A stretch of DNA of 64,000 nt, taken from assembly GCF_000744935.1 (NCBI RefSeq), contig NZ_JQMW01000009.1, positions 310,001 through 374,000 on the forward strand, in the 5' to 3' direction. This document shows, piece by piece, positions 8,995 through 17,349 of this stretch. This stretch comes from Clostridium sp. KNHs214. Its GTDB lineage: Bacteria; Bacillota; Clostridia; Clostridiales; Clostridiaceae. The notes beneath the pieces are model-generated. The model did not search any database. It saw nothing but the letters and a program-made list of their open reading frames with translations, and was not told the DNA's origin. Position 1 is the stretch's first letter; every line of letters begins with the position of its first letter. The translations under genes and the position numbers were made by a program.

Positions 8995-9136
8995 TAATTT
9001 CAAATGTAAGGTGATTTTGTATTTAATTTAATGTAGAAGTAGTTTATTAAAAACACACTTTAGTATTTTGATTATGAAAATTTAAGAATAGTGAGTATAT
9101 TAAAAGAGTTCAATTCGTACAGGGGGATGATACACT

Positions 9137-9589
9137 ATGATGATTGATAAAATTAAAAATATAGAACTTTATGGTGAGGTTGAAAGCAATATAGGTAAGG
9201 CTCTGAAATTTATGAAGGAACATGATTTTTCAAAGGATGAAAAAGGTGTTCATAAAGTAGATGGAGATGAGCTTTATTATGTAGTTGCAGAATATCAAAC
9301 TAAAGATTTAGAAAAAGGCTTTTGGGAGTCGCATAAGAAATATATCGATGTACACTATATGTTAAATGGAGAGGAAAAATTGCTATATTCTAATTTTGAA
9401 AGTATGGAAATAGAGAAGGATTATAATGAAAATGATGATGCTTATATTTTAAAAGGTAACAGTGAAGGAGAATTAACTATAAAAGAGGGGACTTTTGTAT
9501 TATGTTATCCGGAGGATGTACATATGACAGGTATAAAAGTAAAAGATTCTAAGGATATAAGAAAAATTATATTTAAGATAGCTATTTAG
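9137..9589 (+). CDS. yhcH: YhcH/YjgK/YiaL (DUF386) family protein of sialic acid catabolism
   Basis: This 150-residue cytoplasmic protein belongs to the YhcH/TabA cupin-like family. It keeps the metal-binding type motifs HKKYIDVHYML (about residues 73-83) and CYPEDVHMTG (about 129-138). Homologues sit in nan operons of many bacteria, and the E. coli member has been reported to speed up interconversion of sialic acid anomers. The start is the first of two ATG codons, 10 bases after GGGGG. It precedes nanE and is probably cotranscribed with the nan genes. Confidence 0.9.
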   Translation: MMIDKIKNIELYGEVESNIGKALKFMKEHDFSKDEKGVHKVDGDELYYVVAEYQTKDLEKGFWESHKKYIDVHYMLNGEEKLLYSNFESMEIEKDYNENDDAYILKGNSEGELTIKEGTFVLCYPEDVHMTGIKVKDSKDIRKIIFKIAI

Positions 9590-9638
9590 TGAGATAATTT
9601 CATGACTTTGTAAGTGTTATATTTAGGAGATGATTATA

Positions 9639-10334
9639 ATGAAAGAAGATTTAATCAATAAAATAAAGGGTGGTTTGATAGTATCTTGTCAAGCTTTAGA
9701 GGATGAGCCACTTCATAGTTCTTTTATAATGTCCAAAATGGCTCTTGCGGCTAAAATTGGAGGTGCAGTGGGCATAAGGGCAAACACTATAGAGGACGTA
9801 AAGGCTATAAAGGGTGAAGTGGATTTACCTATAATAGGAATAATTAAGAGAAACTATGGAGAATGCTCTGTTTATATAACTCCTACTATGAAAGAAGTAG
9901 ATGAATTATGTAAAGAGGGAGTACACATAATTGCTATAGATGCTACTAAAAGAGAAAGACCAGATGGAAAGAAGCTTTGTGAATTTGTAAAAGAAATAAA
10001 AAATAAATATCCAAATCAATTATTGATGGCAGATATATCTGATTTAGAAGAGGCAAAGCTAGCAGAAGCGTATGGCTTTGATTTTATAGGAACTACTATG
10101 CATGGATATACTGAATATACTAATGGAATGGATATACAAGATAATGATTTTGAATTTTTAAGACAGGTTTTAGACAATGTAAGAATACCTGTAATTTCAG
10201 AGGGAAAAGTAGATACACCGGAAAAGGCAAAGAGATGTTTAGAGTTAGGTGCTTTAGCTGTGGTTACAGGAGGAGCTATTACTCGTCCCCAATTGATAAC
10301 TAAAAAGTTTGTTGATGAAATCAATAATAAATAG
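9639..10334 (+). CDS. nanE: N-acetylmannosamine-6-phosphate 2-epimerase
   Basis: This 231-residue TIM-barrel enzyme converts N-acetylmannosamine-6-P to N-acetylglucosamine-6-P. It has the family features VSCQAL.DEPLH near residues 15-26, Lys70 in [16 protein letters not shown] near 151, Glu188 in ISEGK and the GGAITRP phosphate site near the C-terminus. ATG 9639 is chosen with AGGAG 9 bases upstream; an ATG at 9630 abuts that site. It lies between yhcH and nanK, completing the route from sialic acid to amino-sugar phosphates. Confidence 0.95.
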   Translation: MKEDLINKIKGGLIVSCQALEDEPLHSSFIMSKMALAAKIGGAVGIRANTIEDVKAIKGEVDLPIIGIIKRNYGECSVYITPTMKEVDELCKEGVHIIAIDATKRERPDGKKLCEFVKEIKNKYPNQLLMADISDLEEAKLAEAYGFDFIGTTMHGYTEYTNGMDIQDNDFEFLRQVLDNVRIPVISEGKVDTPEKAKRCLELGALAVVTGGAITRPQLITKKFVDEINNK

Positions 10335-10346
10335 GAGGATAAAACA

Positions 10347-11270
10347 GTGAAGTATTTAGCTGTGGACATAGGTGGAACTGGAATAAAATACGGAGTAGTA
10401 GAAGATGATGGCAATGTAATAGTTCATTATAGTATGGATACAGAAGCCTGTAGAGGAGCAGATTGCTTAATAGAAAAGGTAAAGAATATAATAAGATTTC
10501 TACTAAAAGAACACGGCGAAGATATAGGCGGTATAGGAATAAGCACTGCGGGACAAGTGAATAGAGTGGCTGGTGAAATTGTATTTGCCACAGAGGCTAT
10601 ACCTGGTTGGACAGGAGTAAAACTAAAAGAGATTATAGAAAAAGAATTTTCATATGGTTGTTATGTAGATAATGATGTAAACTGTGCAGCATTGGGAGAA
10701 ATGTGGACAGGATCCGCTAAAAATGAAAAAAACTTTTTATGTCTCACTTTGGGTACGGGTATAGGTGGAGCTATAGTGATAAATAGAGATATTTTTACAG
10801 GAAGCAGTTATTCAGCAGGTGAATTTGGACACATGAATTTATATCCTAATGGATTAGAATGCAATTGTGGTCATAGGGGATGCTATGAAAGATATGCTTC
10901 TACATCAGCTTTAGTAAAATTTGCACAAGAAAAGGCAGAGACAAAAGAAAGATTAAATGGAAAAATAATATTTGAAAGAGCTAATAATGGAGAAAAAATA
11001 TATAAAGATATAGTTAACCAATGGACTTACAATATTGCGTTAGGACTAAAAAACCTTGTACATATATTTAATCCACCCCTTATCATAATAGGTGGAGGGG
11101 TATCGGCACAGGGAAATTTAATTACAGATCTAATAAAAAAGCATTTGGACACTATGATAATGCCTTCTTTCAGCAAAAATTTAATGGTAAAGGTTGCTAG
11201 CTGTGGTAATAAGGCAGGTATGTTAGGTTCAGTATATGGATTGAAAAATAATATAAAAAAAGGTCTATAA
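10347..11270 (+). CDS. nanK: ROK-family N-acetylmannosamine kinase
   Basis: This 307-residue cytoplasmic sugar kinase phosphorylates N-acetylmannosamine, supplying the substrate of NanE. It has the N-terminal phosphate loop DIGGTGIKYG (residues 7-16), catalytic Asp110 in VDNDVN, the glycine-rich LGTGIGG (135-141) and the ROK zinc site formed by His162 and Cys172, Cys174 and Cys179 (CNCGHRGC). The start is GTG, with AGGAGG 8 bases upstream, 12 bases after nanE. There is no DNA-binding domain, so it is a kinase and not a ROK repressor. The function is assigned by motif plus operon context. Confidence 0.92.
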   Translation: MKYLAVDIGGTGIKYGVVEDDGNVIVHYSMDTEACRGADCLIEKVKNIIRFLLKEHGEDIGGIGISTAGQVNRVAGEIVFATEAIPGWTGVKLKEIIEKEFSYGCYVDNDVNCAALGEMWTGSAKNEKNFLCLTLGTGIGGAIVINRDIFTGSSYSAGEFGHMNLYPNGLECNCGHRGCYERYASTSALVKFAQEKAETKERLNGKIIFERANNGEKIYKDIVNQWTYNIALGLKNLVHIFNPPLIIIGGGVSAQGNLITDLIKKHLDTMIMPSFSKNLMVKVASCGNKAGMLGSVYGLKNNIKKGL

Positions 11271-11304
11271 AATAAAGATTATATTAAACAAAAATTATAT
11301 ATAA

Positions 11305-11350
11305 TAAAAAAAGGATGAATGCAAAGTACAGTGCCATTCGTCCTTTTTTA
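11305..11350. terminator. Bidirectional terminator after nanK
   Basis: GGATGAATG and CATTCGTCC pair around a short loop, flanked by an A-run on the left and a T-run on the right. It can serve nanK and the converging gene at 11368-11970. Confidence 0.85.
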
Positions 11351-11367
11351 CTATATATAGTTTTAAT

Positions 11368-11970
11368 TTATCCTATTTTGTTATATGAAATTAAAGGCAA
11401 AAGTTCAGTGTTAGAAATAGATGTAAAGTTTGAGCTATAATCCGTTAATTTTCCACTGTAAATTAGTTTTAAGTACTTGGAAGTTCTAAAGTCAGAAGGA
11501 GTGACTAATTCACATTTCTTATTGAATATTTTAACATCACTTTTTTCTAATACAGTTGCTGCAAATTGAGAACAGAAATAAGCATTTTCCCTTTTAAATG
11601 GTATATTAAAAGCCACAGCAAATAAACCTATGAAATTATACTTATATTTATGTTTTTCATCATGGAATTTATTGATAATTTTTTTCATATTTTCATATTG
11701 AAACTTGTCCACTTCTAAAATATAAACTGCACAATTTACATTGGAAAATATAGAATAAAGCCCTTCATATCTATTTTCAACTATAAAGCCGCCTATTAGT
11801 GGATTTTGTGGAAATATTCTTCCAAAACTATATATTTCATTTAATTCAATGTCAAAGCCTATGGAAACATGAGTATAAGGTTCATTAGTGTATCGCTTTA
11901 TAGCCTTAGATAGCAATGTGCCTGTATTAGTTAAAAGTATTACTACTTTATATTTTTGGGTTTTGCACAT
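11368..11970 (-). CDS. Permuted papain-fold (YiiX/NlpC-P60-like) hydrolase
   Basis: This 200-residue protein has the two signatures of permuted NlpC/P60-like hydrolases of the YiiX/YycO type: an N-terminal histidine in PYTHVSIGF (His34) and a later catalytic cysteine in AYFCSQFAATVL (Cys133). It has no signal peptide, so it probably acts inside the cell, on lipid or peptide amide bonds. The ribosome binding site is AAAGGGAGAG. It is transcribed alone, towards nanK, and shares its terminator. Family placement is fairly firm; the substrate is unknown. Confidence 0.8.
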   Translation of the reverse strand: MCKTQKYKVVILLTNTGTLLSKAIKRYTNEPYTHVSIGFDIELNEIYSFGRIFPQNPLIGGFIVENRYEGLYSIFSNVNCAVYILEVDKFQYENMKKIINKFHDEKHKYKYNFIGLFAVAFNIPFKRENAYFCSQFAATVLEKSDVKIFNKKCELVTPSDFRTSKYLKLIYSGKLTDYSSNFTSISNTELLPLISYNKIG

Positions 11971-12148
11971 AATTTTCTCTCCCTTTTATATTATGAATAA
12001 CAAAAATTTTATTTAAGCTAAGTTTCAATTTATAAAAAGCTAATACTATTTTAACATATTAAAGTTTTATTGTATGTATGATTTTTACGCATAAAATGTA
12101 TAATATTTGGCAATATATATATAAGTTTATTAAATAGGAGTGAAAAGT

Positions 12149-12274
12149 ATGAGTAAAAGAAAAAATACCAACAAACAACTTTCAGCTATGGGCATAGAAA
12201 GAATGGACAATGATAAAGAAGCACGAAAGAAAAAGGGGAGAAATAAAGATGAACTTATGGAGGATGATGTATAA
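12149..12274 (+). CDS. Small basic 41-aa protein
   Basis: An ATG with TAGGAG 8-13 bases upstream opens a 41-codon frame, MSKRKNTNKQLSAMG..., ending DELMEDDV. It is rich in Lys, Arg and Asp, has no hydrophobic segment and is probably a soluble small protein. I do not recognise the family; the clean ribosome binding site and divergent placement support it as a real gene. Confidence 0.6.
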   Translation: MSKRKNTNKQLSAMGIERMDNDKEARKKKGRNKDELMEDDV

Positions 12275-12378
12275 CTTATTTACTGGCGAACACATATTTA
12301 AATAGTATGCTATTGGATATACAGATAGTTGTATAAAAAATTACATTGACATTTCTTTAGGTTTTTTGAAAATATTAC

Positions 12379-12407
12379 TTGAAAACAATATATAAATGGT
12401 TTATACT
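12379..12407 (+). promoter_or_regulatory. Promoter of the ABC exporter leader
   Basis: TTGAAA and TATACT are 17 bases apart, giving a start near 12414. This leaves a ~390-base leader before the first exporter gene. Confidence 0.75.
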
Positions 12408-12457
12408 AAATATTATGAAAATTAATAAAAAAGAATTTTAGAAAAGGAGGTCGTGAA

Positions 12458-12544
12458 ATGTTAAGTAAAGTGAATATATGTTTTAATGGCAATTCAGATT
12501 TAAGTAAGTTAGATACTGTACACGGCCTTTGGAATATAGTGTGA
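12458..12544 (+). CDS. Leader peptide 1 (28 aa) of the ABC exporter operon
   Basis: A perfect AAGGAGG 7 bases before ATG opens a 28-codon frame, MLSKVNICFN...HGLWNIV, that ends just before the first leader hairpin. A strong ribosome binding site on so short a frame, followed by hairpins with T-runs and then drug-exporter genes, is the arrangement of ribosome-mediated attenuators such as B. subtilis bmrB upstream of bmrCD. The role is inferred from layout, not from similarity of the peptide. Confidence 0.65.
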   Translation: MLSKVNICFNGNSDLSKLDTVHGLWNIV

Positions 12545-12551
12545 TTTTATG

Positions 12552-12581
12552 CTTATTACCATTACTATTTCTTTGTAATAA
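12552..12581 (+). promoter_or_regulatory. Leader hairpin 1
   Basis: CTTATTAC and GTAATAAG pair perfectly around a 14-base loop, 8 bases after the leader peptide stop. It is a candidate anti-terminator or pausing structure. Confidence 0.6.
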
Positions 12582-12601
12582 GTTTGTTTGAAATTATACT
12601 G

Positions 12602-12632
12602 CCATGGGTTAATTGCGACCTATGGCTTTTGT
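12602..12632 (+). terminator. Attenuator terminator 1 in the exporter leader
   Basis: GCCATGGGT pairs with ACCTATGGC (one G-U pair) around an 8-base loop and is followed by TTTTGTATT. It lies in the untranslated leader and would stop transcription before the exporter genes. Confidence 0.75.
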
Positions 12633-12663
12633 ATTCTATATTAGTATTTTGTTTTAAGATATT

Positions 12664-12694
12664 AAAGCCGTGGGAAAATTTCTACGGTTTTTTT
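12664..12694 (+). terminator. Attenuator terminator 2 in the exporter leader
   Basis: AAAGCCGT and ACGGTTT pair imperfectly around a GGGAAAATTTCT region, followed by a run of seven T. It is weaker than terminator 1. Its left arm resembles that of terminator 1, so the two may exchange partners. Confidence 0.6.
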
Positions 12695-12717
12695 ATATAT
12701 TATGGAGGTGTGCAGTT

Positions 12718-12768
12718 ATGAAAAAATTATTTAATAAATATTTTAGTAAACCATTAGTTTTTACGTGA
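12718..12768 (+). CDS. Leader peptide 2 (16 aa)
   Basis: GGAGG lies 9 bases before an ATG that opens the 16-codon frame MKKLFNKYFSKPLVFT. It ends 38 bases before the exporter start. A second translated short frame after the terminators suggests a further translational control step; real function is unproven. Confidence 0.5.
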   Translation: MKKLFNKYFSKPLVFT

Positions 12769-12805
12769 GTTACTTTAAAAATTACAATAGAGAGGGGGAC
12801 TTTAT

Positions 12806-14614
12806 GTGAAAAATTCTAAACTTTTGTGGAATTTTATGAAAGGTAATAGACTCAAATATATTGGGGCAATACTCAGTGTAGGACTTGCAACATTTTTTTC
12901 TACCTTATCACCTTTAGTTATAAGGACTACCATAGACTCGATATTAGGTGGAAAGCCTATGGAGCTTCCAGAGGCAGGAGTAAGGTTTGTAAACTTTTTA
13001 GGTGGAAAATCTGTATTAGTTCAAAATCTTTGGATTTGTACAATATTATTAGTAATTATAACTTTAGTAAGGGGAATATTTTTATTTTTAAAAGGGAAGT
13101 GGTCAGCTTCTGCTTCAGAAAATATAGCTAAAAATATAAGGGAAACCTTGTATAATCATATTCAGCATTTGCCTTATGATTATCACGTAAAATGTGAAAC
13201 AGGGGATTTGATTCAAAGATGTACCTCTGATGTAGACACAGTAAGAAGATTTTTAGCTATGCAGCTAGTGGACATTGGAAGAGCGGTTTTTATATTAATC
13301 TTTTCTATAACCATGATGCTTTCATTAAATGTTAAAATGACTCTTATAGCTATGGCAGCAGTGCCTATAATATTTGCGTATTCTTGGATTTTCTTTAACA
13401 GCATAAAAAAATTATTTCAAAAGGCAGATGAGTCTGAGGCTAAAATGACCACAGCACTTCAAGAAAATTTATCTGGTGTTAGGGTGGTAAGAGCCTTTGG
13501 AAGACAAAAATATGAGGTGGATAAATTCAATACTAGAAGTGAGCAGTTTAAAGATTTAAGCTACAAGATGTATGCTCTTAGAGGAAACTATTGGGCTATT
13601 TCAGATTTTTTATGTATGCTTCAAACAGGAGCAGTATTAGTATTTGGAGTTTATTTAACCGCGAGAGGTGAAATGACATTAGGTACCTTATTTGTTTTCA
13701 CTACCTATGAAGGAATGTTATTATGGCCAGTTAGACAGCTTGGTAGAATACTATCTGATGCAGGTAAAATGGTAGTGTCTATAAACCGTATCAGTGAGGT
13801 TTTAGGAGAAAAAGAAGAACAAATAAGTTCAGAAGATTTAAAACCTGAAGTAAAAGGAAATATAGAATTCCAGCAGGTGTATTTTGAATATGAAAAAGAT
13901 GTACCAGTACTAGATGGAGTATCCTTCCAAGTTAAAAAAGGAGAAACAGTAGGTATAATGGGAAAAACAGGCTCAGGAAAGTCATCATTAGTGCATTTAT
14001 TAGCTAGATTGTATGATTATGATAGAGGTTCCATAAAGATAGACGGAGTAGAGCTTAAGGATATTAATAGAAAATGGATAAGAAAAAATATAGGCATAGT
14101 TCTTCAAGAACCTTTTCTATTTTCCAAAAGTATAAAAGATAATATAAGTATTGCTAAAAAAGAAGCAGTAGATAAAGATGTATTTGAAGCCGCTGACATT
14201 GCAGCTGTACATGATGTAATAATGAGCTTTGATAGAGGATATGAAACTTTAGTAGGAGAAAAAGGAGTAACATTGTCTGGAGGTCAAAGGCAGAGAGTTG
14301 CCATTGCTAGAACAGTTATAAATAAAAGTCCTATATTAATTTTTGACGATTCCCTAAGTGCAGTGGACACAGAAACAGACAGGGCTATAAGAAAAGCTTT
14401 GGCTAAAAGAAGTAAGGGAGTTACTACCTTGATAATTTCTCACCGTGTGTCTACTTTAAAGGAAGCTAGCAAAATAATAGTATTGGATAAAGGTAAAATA
14501 GTAGATATGGGTAGTCATGAAGAGCTTATTAAAAAAGATGGATTATACAAACGTATTTGGGAGATACAAAGTTCATCAGAAGGTGAGCATTCAAGCGGCA
14601 GCAAGGTAAGTTAA
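12806..14614 (+). CDS. ABC exporter half-transporter with degenerate ATPase site
   Basis: This 602-residue protein has an N-terminal six-helix exporter domain (to about residue 320) and a C-terminal ATPase domain. Walker A is GKTGSGKS (386-393), the signature LSGGQ (490-494), and Walker B ends Asp514-Asp515: the catalytic glutamate is replaced by aspartate. This is the hallmark of the degenerate-site subunit of heterodimeric multidrug exporters such as BmrC, LmrC and TM287. Start GTG 12806 has GAGGGGG 7 bases upstream; an overlapping ATG at 12804 is followed at once by TGA. It is the first structural gene after the attenuator-like leader and forms an operon with the next gene. Confidence 0.92.
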   Translation: MKNSKLLWNFMKGNRLKYIGAILSVGLATFFSTLSPLVIRTTIDSILGGKPMELPEAGVRFVNFLGGKSVLVQNLWICTILLVIITLVRGIFLFLKGKWSASASENIAKNIRETLYNHIQHLPYDYHVKCETGDLIQRCTSDVDTVRRFLAMQLVDIGRAVFILIFSITMMLSLNVKMTLIAMAAVPIIFAYSWIFFNSIKKLFQKADESEAKMTTALQENLSGVRVVRAFGRQKYEVDKFNTRSEQFKDLSYKMYALRGNYWAISDFLCMLQTGAVLVFGVYLTARGEMTLGTLFVFTTYEGMLLWPVRQLGRILSDAGKMVVSINRISEVLGEKEEQISSEDLKPEVKGNIEFQQVYFEYEKDVPVLDGVSFQVKKGETVGIMGKTGSGKSSLVHLLARLYDYDRGSIKIDGVELKDINRKWIRKNIGIVLQEPFLFSKSIKDNISIAKKEAVDKDVFEAADIAAVHDVIMSFDRGYETLVGEKGVTLSGGQRQRVAIARTVINKSPILIFDDSLSAVDTETDRAIRKALAKRSKGVTTLIISHRVSTLKEASKIIVLDKGKIVDMGSHEELIKKDGLYKRIWEIQSSSEGEHSSGSKVS

Positions 14615-14627
14615 GGGGGTGAATTGT

Positions 14628-16463
14628 TTGAGTGCATATGTAGAAGAAAATTTTAATAATAAAAATGAAAAAATTGATTTTGGACTTTGGAGAAAACTTT
14701 TAAAGTATGCAGCGGATTTTAAAAAACAGCTTATAATTTTAGGATTTGTAATGATAGGGGTAGCGGGTATTGACGTTTTAATACCCTACCTTACTAAATA
14801 TGCAATAGATAATTTTGTAGTAACTGGAAATGTACAGGGGCTTTTAAAATTTTCAATAGTTTATGTAGTAGTTATAGGGATTCAAGCTATAAATGTAAAG
14901 CTTCTAGTAACTTTTTCTGGAGGGGTAGAAACTAAACTTGCCCACCATATAAGAAAGCTTGGATTTAAAAGATTACAGGAATTATCATTTTCTTACTATG
15001 ACACTACTCCTGTAGGATGGATGATGTCTAGAATGACTTCAGATATATATAGGTTAAGTGAAATAGTTTCATGGGGACTTACAGATATGGTGTGGGCTAT
15101 AGTTATGATGATGGGTTTTGCAGGGGTTATGTTTTATCATAATTGGAAACTTACATTAATAACTTTATGTGTGGTTCCACCACTGTTTCTAATAGGAATA
15201 TATTTTGAGAAAAAGATATTGGATGCTTATAGAAAGGTTAGAAAAATAAATTCTCGTATAACTGGTGATTTTAATGAATGTATAACGGGAGCTCAAACTA
15301 CTAAAACATTAGTTAGAGAAGAAGATAATTTAACAGAGTTTAAATTGGATACAAAAAATATGAGAGACTCAGCAGTTAGAGCTGCGGTGTTTTCTGCGCT
15401 TTTCCTTCCTATAGTTTTAACTCTAGGAAGCATTGGAACAGGTTTAGCTCTTTGGTTTGGGGGACAGGATGTGCTTTTAAAAACCATAAGCTATGGAACA
15501 TTAATGATGTTTATTTCCTACAGTGTTCAGTTTTTTGAACCAGTAAGTCAATTGGCAGCTACTATAGCGGAACTTCAACATGCTCAAGCTTCTGCAGAGA
15601 GAATTTTATCATTGATAGAAACAGAATCAGATATATACGACTCTAAAGAAGTTCAGGAGATTTACGGAGACGAGTACAATCCTAAAATAGAGAATTGGCC
15701 AGAGGTTCACGGAGATATAACTTTTAAAAATGTGTCTTTTGCATATAAAGATGGTCAAAGGGTTTTAGATAACTTCAATCTTGATATCAAGGCTGGGGAA
15801 ACCATAGCTTTAGTTGGAGAAACAGGATCCGGAAAGAGTACTATAGTAAATCTTGCCTGTAGATTTTATGAGCCTACAGAAGGAGAGATTCTAATCGATG
15901 GAGTTAATTATAAAGAGAGATCTATTGGATGGCTTCAGGCTAATTTAGGTTATGTTTTGCAAAGTCCACATCTTTTTAGTGGTACCATAAAGGAGAATAT
16001 AAAATATGGAAGACTAGATGCTACAGATGAGGAAATAATAGAAGCAGCAAAGCTTGTAGATGCCCATGATTTTATAATGAAAATGGATAAGGGCTATGAT
16101 ACAGAAGTTGGAGAAGGTGGAGGAATGTTATCCACTGGAGAAAAACAACTTATATCCTTTGCTAGAGCTATAGTTGCAAATCCATCTATATTTGTTTTAG
16201 ATGAAGCTACCTCTTCTATAGATACTGAAACAGAAAGAATAATACAAAATGCTATAGATAAGGTGTTGGATGGAAGAACCAGCTTTGTAATAGCTCACAG
16301 ACTTTCTACTATAGTATCTGCAGATAGAATATTAGTTATAAAAAATGGAAAAATACTAGAACAGGGTAATCATGAAAGTCTTATGAGAAGAAAAGGTTAT
16401 TATTATAACTTGTACACTAATCAATTTGTACAGGAACAGGAAAATGAAATTTTAAATGAATAG
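14628..16463 (+). CDS. ABC exporter half-transporter, catalytic partner
   Basis: This 611-residue half-transporter has six membrane helices and an ATPase domain with Walker A GETGSGKST (397-405), Walker B ending Asp525-Glu526 (intact catalytic glutamate) and a non-standard signature LSTGE (501-505). The unusual signature here and the missing glutamate in the partner fall in the same composite site, exactly as expected for a BmrCD/TM287-288 type heterodimer with one active and one degenerate site. TTG 14628 is chosen because AAGGGGG lies 8 bases upstream; a GTG at 14619 lies within that site. Likely substrates are drugs or lipids. A terminator follows. Confidence 0.92.
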   Translation: MSAYVEENFNNKNEKIDFGLWRKLLKYAADFKKQLIILGFVMIGVAGIDVLIPYLTKYAIDNFVVTGNVQGLLKFSIVYVVVIGIQAINVKLLVTFSGGVETKLAHHIRKLGFKRLQELSFSYYDTTPVGWMMSRMTSDIYRLSEIVSWGLTDMVWAIVMMMGFAGVMFYHNWKLTLITLCVVPPLFLIGIYFEKKILDAYRKVRKINSRITGDFNECITGAQTTKTLVREEDNLTEFKLDTKNMRDSAVRAAVFSALFLPIVLTLGSIGTGLALWFGGQDVLLKTISYGTLMMFISYSVQFFEPVSQLAATIAELQHAQASAERILSLIETESDIYDSKEVQEIYGDEYNPKIENWPEVHGDITFKNVSFAYKDGQRVLDNFNLDIKAGETIALVGETGSGKSTIVNLACRFYEPTEGEILIDGVNYKERSIGWLQANLGYVLQSPHLFSGTIKENIKYGRLDATDEEIIEAAKLVDAHDFIMKMDKGYDTEVGEGGGMLSTGEKQLISFARAIVANPSIFVLDEATSSIDTETERIIQNAIDKVLDGRTSFVIAHRLSTIVSADRILVIKNGKILEQGNHESLMRRKGYYYNLYTNQFVQEQENEILNE

Positions 16464-16634
16464 GGATTTTAGTAGATAATTCAGAATATATATGCTATAA
16501 TTTATATTGTTTGAGGCAACCATATGGTAGAGTTATAGGTGAACGAAGCATTTATAACATTAGTTATATAAAGCCAAAGCATTAAATAAAATTTAATAAT
16601 TGAATAAAATTATACGAATATATTATGTTACCAC

Positions 16635-16670
16635 GAAGGTAGAGATTTTTCTCTACCTTTTTATTTTTTT
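16635..16670 (+). terminator. Terminator of the ABC exporter operon
   Basis: AGGTAGAGA and TCTCTACCT pair perfectly around TTTT and are followed by a long T-rich run. Confidence 0.9.
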
Positions 16671-16793
16671 ATCCGATGACTACCTGCCGTAACACTCCCA
16701 CTTATAACAAAGTGGGAGATAACGGCAGCTACGTCCCTGGATAACGATCTCTAACCTTCAGATGGAGTAAAAACTCCATCTGAAGCTAAGAGC
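16671..16793. other. Strongly folded segment, unidentified RNA element or repeat
   Basis: Nested pairing is visible: TATCC/GGATA encloses an internal loop, then CTGCCGT/ACGGCAG, then CTCCCACTT/AAGTGGGAG with an ATAAC loop. A second hairpin follows, CTTCAGATGGAGT/ACTCCATCTGAAG, extended by CTCTAA/CTAAGAG-type pairing. It is far more GC-rich than its surroundings. It could be the leader of the ECF gene 40 bases downstream (a riboswitch-like element) or a dispersed palindromic repeat. I cannot match it to a known riboswitch class. Confidence 0.6.
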
Positions 16794-16830
16794 TTTGTTT
16801 ATAGAAATTATATTATCGGGGGGTATAAAA

Positions 16831-17349
16831 ATGAACAGTAAAACTAATAACATGATCAAGGCAGCTATTTTTATAGCAATAGGATTAATTTTACCTTACT
16901 TTTTTCATATGGTAGGCATGGCGGGACCTGTGTTTTTACCTATGCATATACCAGTTTTATTATGTGGAATGGTGCTTGGGTGGAAGTATGGAATTGTAGT
17001 AGGATTTATAACACCACTTTTAAATTCATTTTTAACAGGAATGCCACCATTATTTCCAACAGGAATTTCTATGGCGTGTGAACTTGCAGCTTATGGATTT
17101 TTATCAGGATATTTATATAATAAAAAAAGATTAAATATAATGTTTGCATTGGTATTATCTATGTTTGGTGGACGACTAATATCTGGTATAATGAATTATA
17201 TACTACTTACTGCTAAAGGAAATAACTTTGTATTTAAAGCATTCTTAACAGGAGCCTTTGTAAAAGGCTTTATAGGCATAATTATACAATTAATATTAAT
17301 TCCTGTAGTGGTAAAGGCACTAGAGAAAGGGGAAAAAGTAACTGCATGA
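16831..17349 (+). CDS. ECF transporter S component (substrate unknown)
   Basis: This 172-residue membrane protein has five to six hydrophobic segments and the pattern of ECF-type vitamin transporter substrate-binding subunits: Ala-rich first helix, MHIPVLLCGMVLGWKYG loop-helix, and an F.TG..P.FP motif. ATG 16831 follows GGGGGG by 7 bases. It would work with a shared energising module (EcfT and two EcfA) encoded elsewhere. Its stop overlaps the next gene's start (ATGA), so the two are translationally coupled. The substrate cannot be named; a strongly folded segment just upstream may regulate it. Confidence 0.8.
   Translation: MNSKTNNMIKAAIFIAIGLILPYFFHMVGMAGPVFLPMHIPVLLCGMVLGWKYGIVVGFITPLLNSFLTGMPPLFPTGISMACELAAYGFLSGYLYNKKRLNIMFALVLSMFGGRLISGIMNYILLTAKGNNFVFKAFLTGAFVKGFIGIIIQLILIPVVVKALEKGEKVTA

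Noticed and set aside
16671-16793. Folded segment as a tRNA or known riboswitch
   Set aside because: It has no cloverleaf or T-loop and no match to riboswitch cores that I can recall, so it is listed only as an unidentified element.
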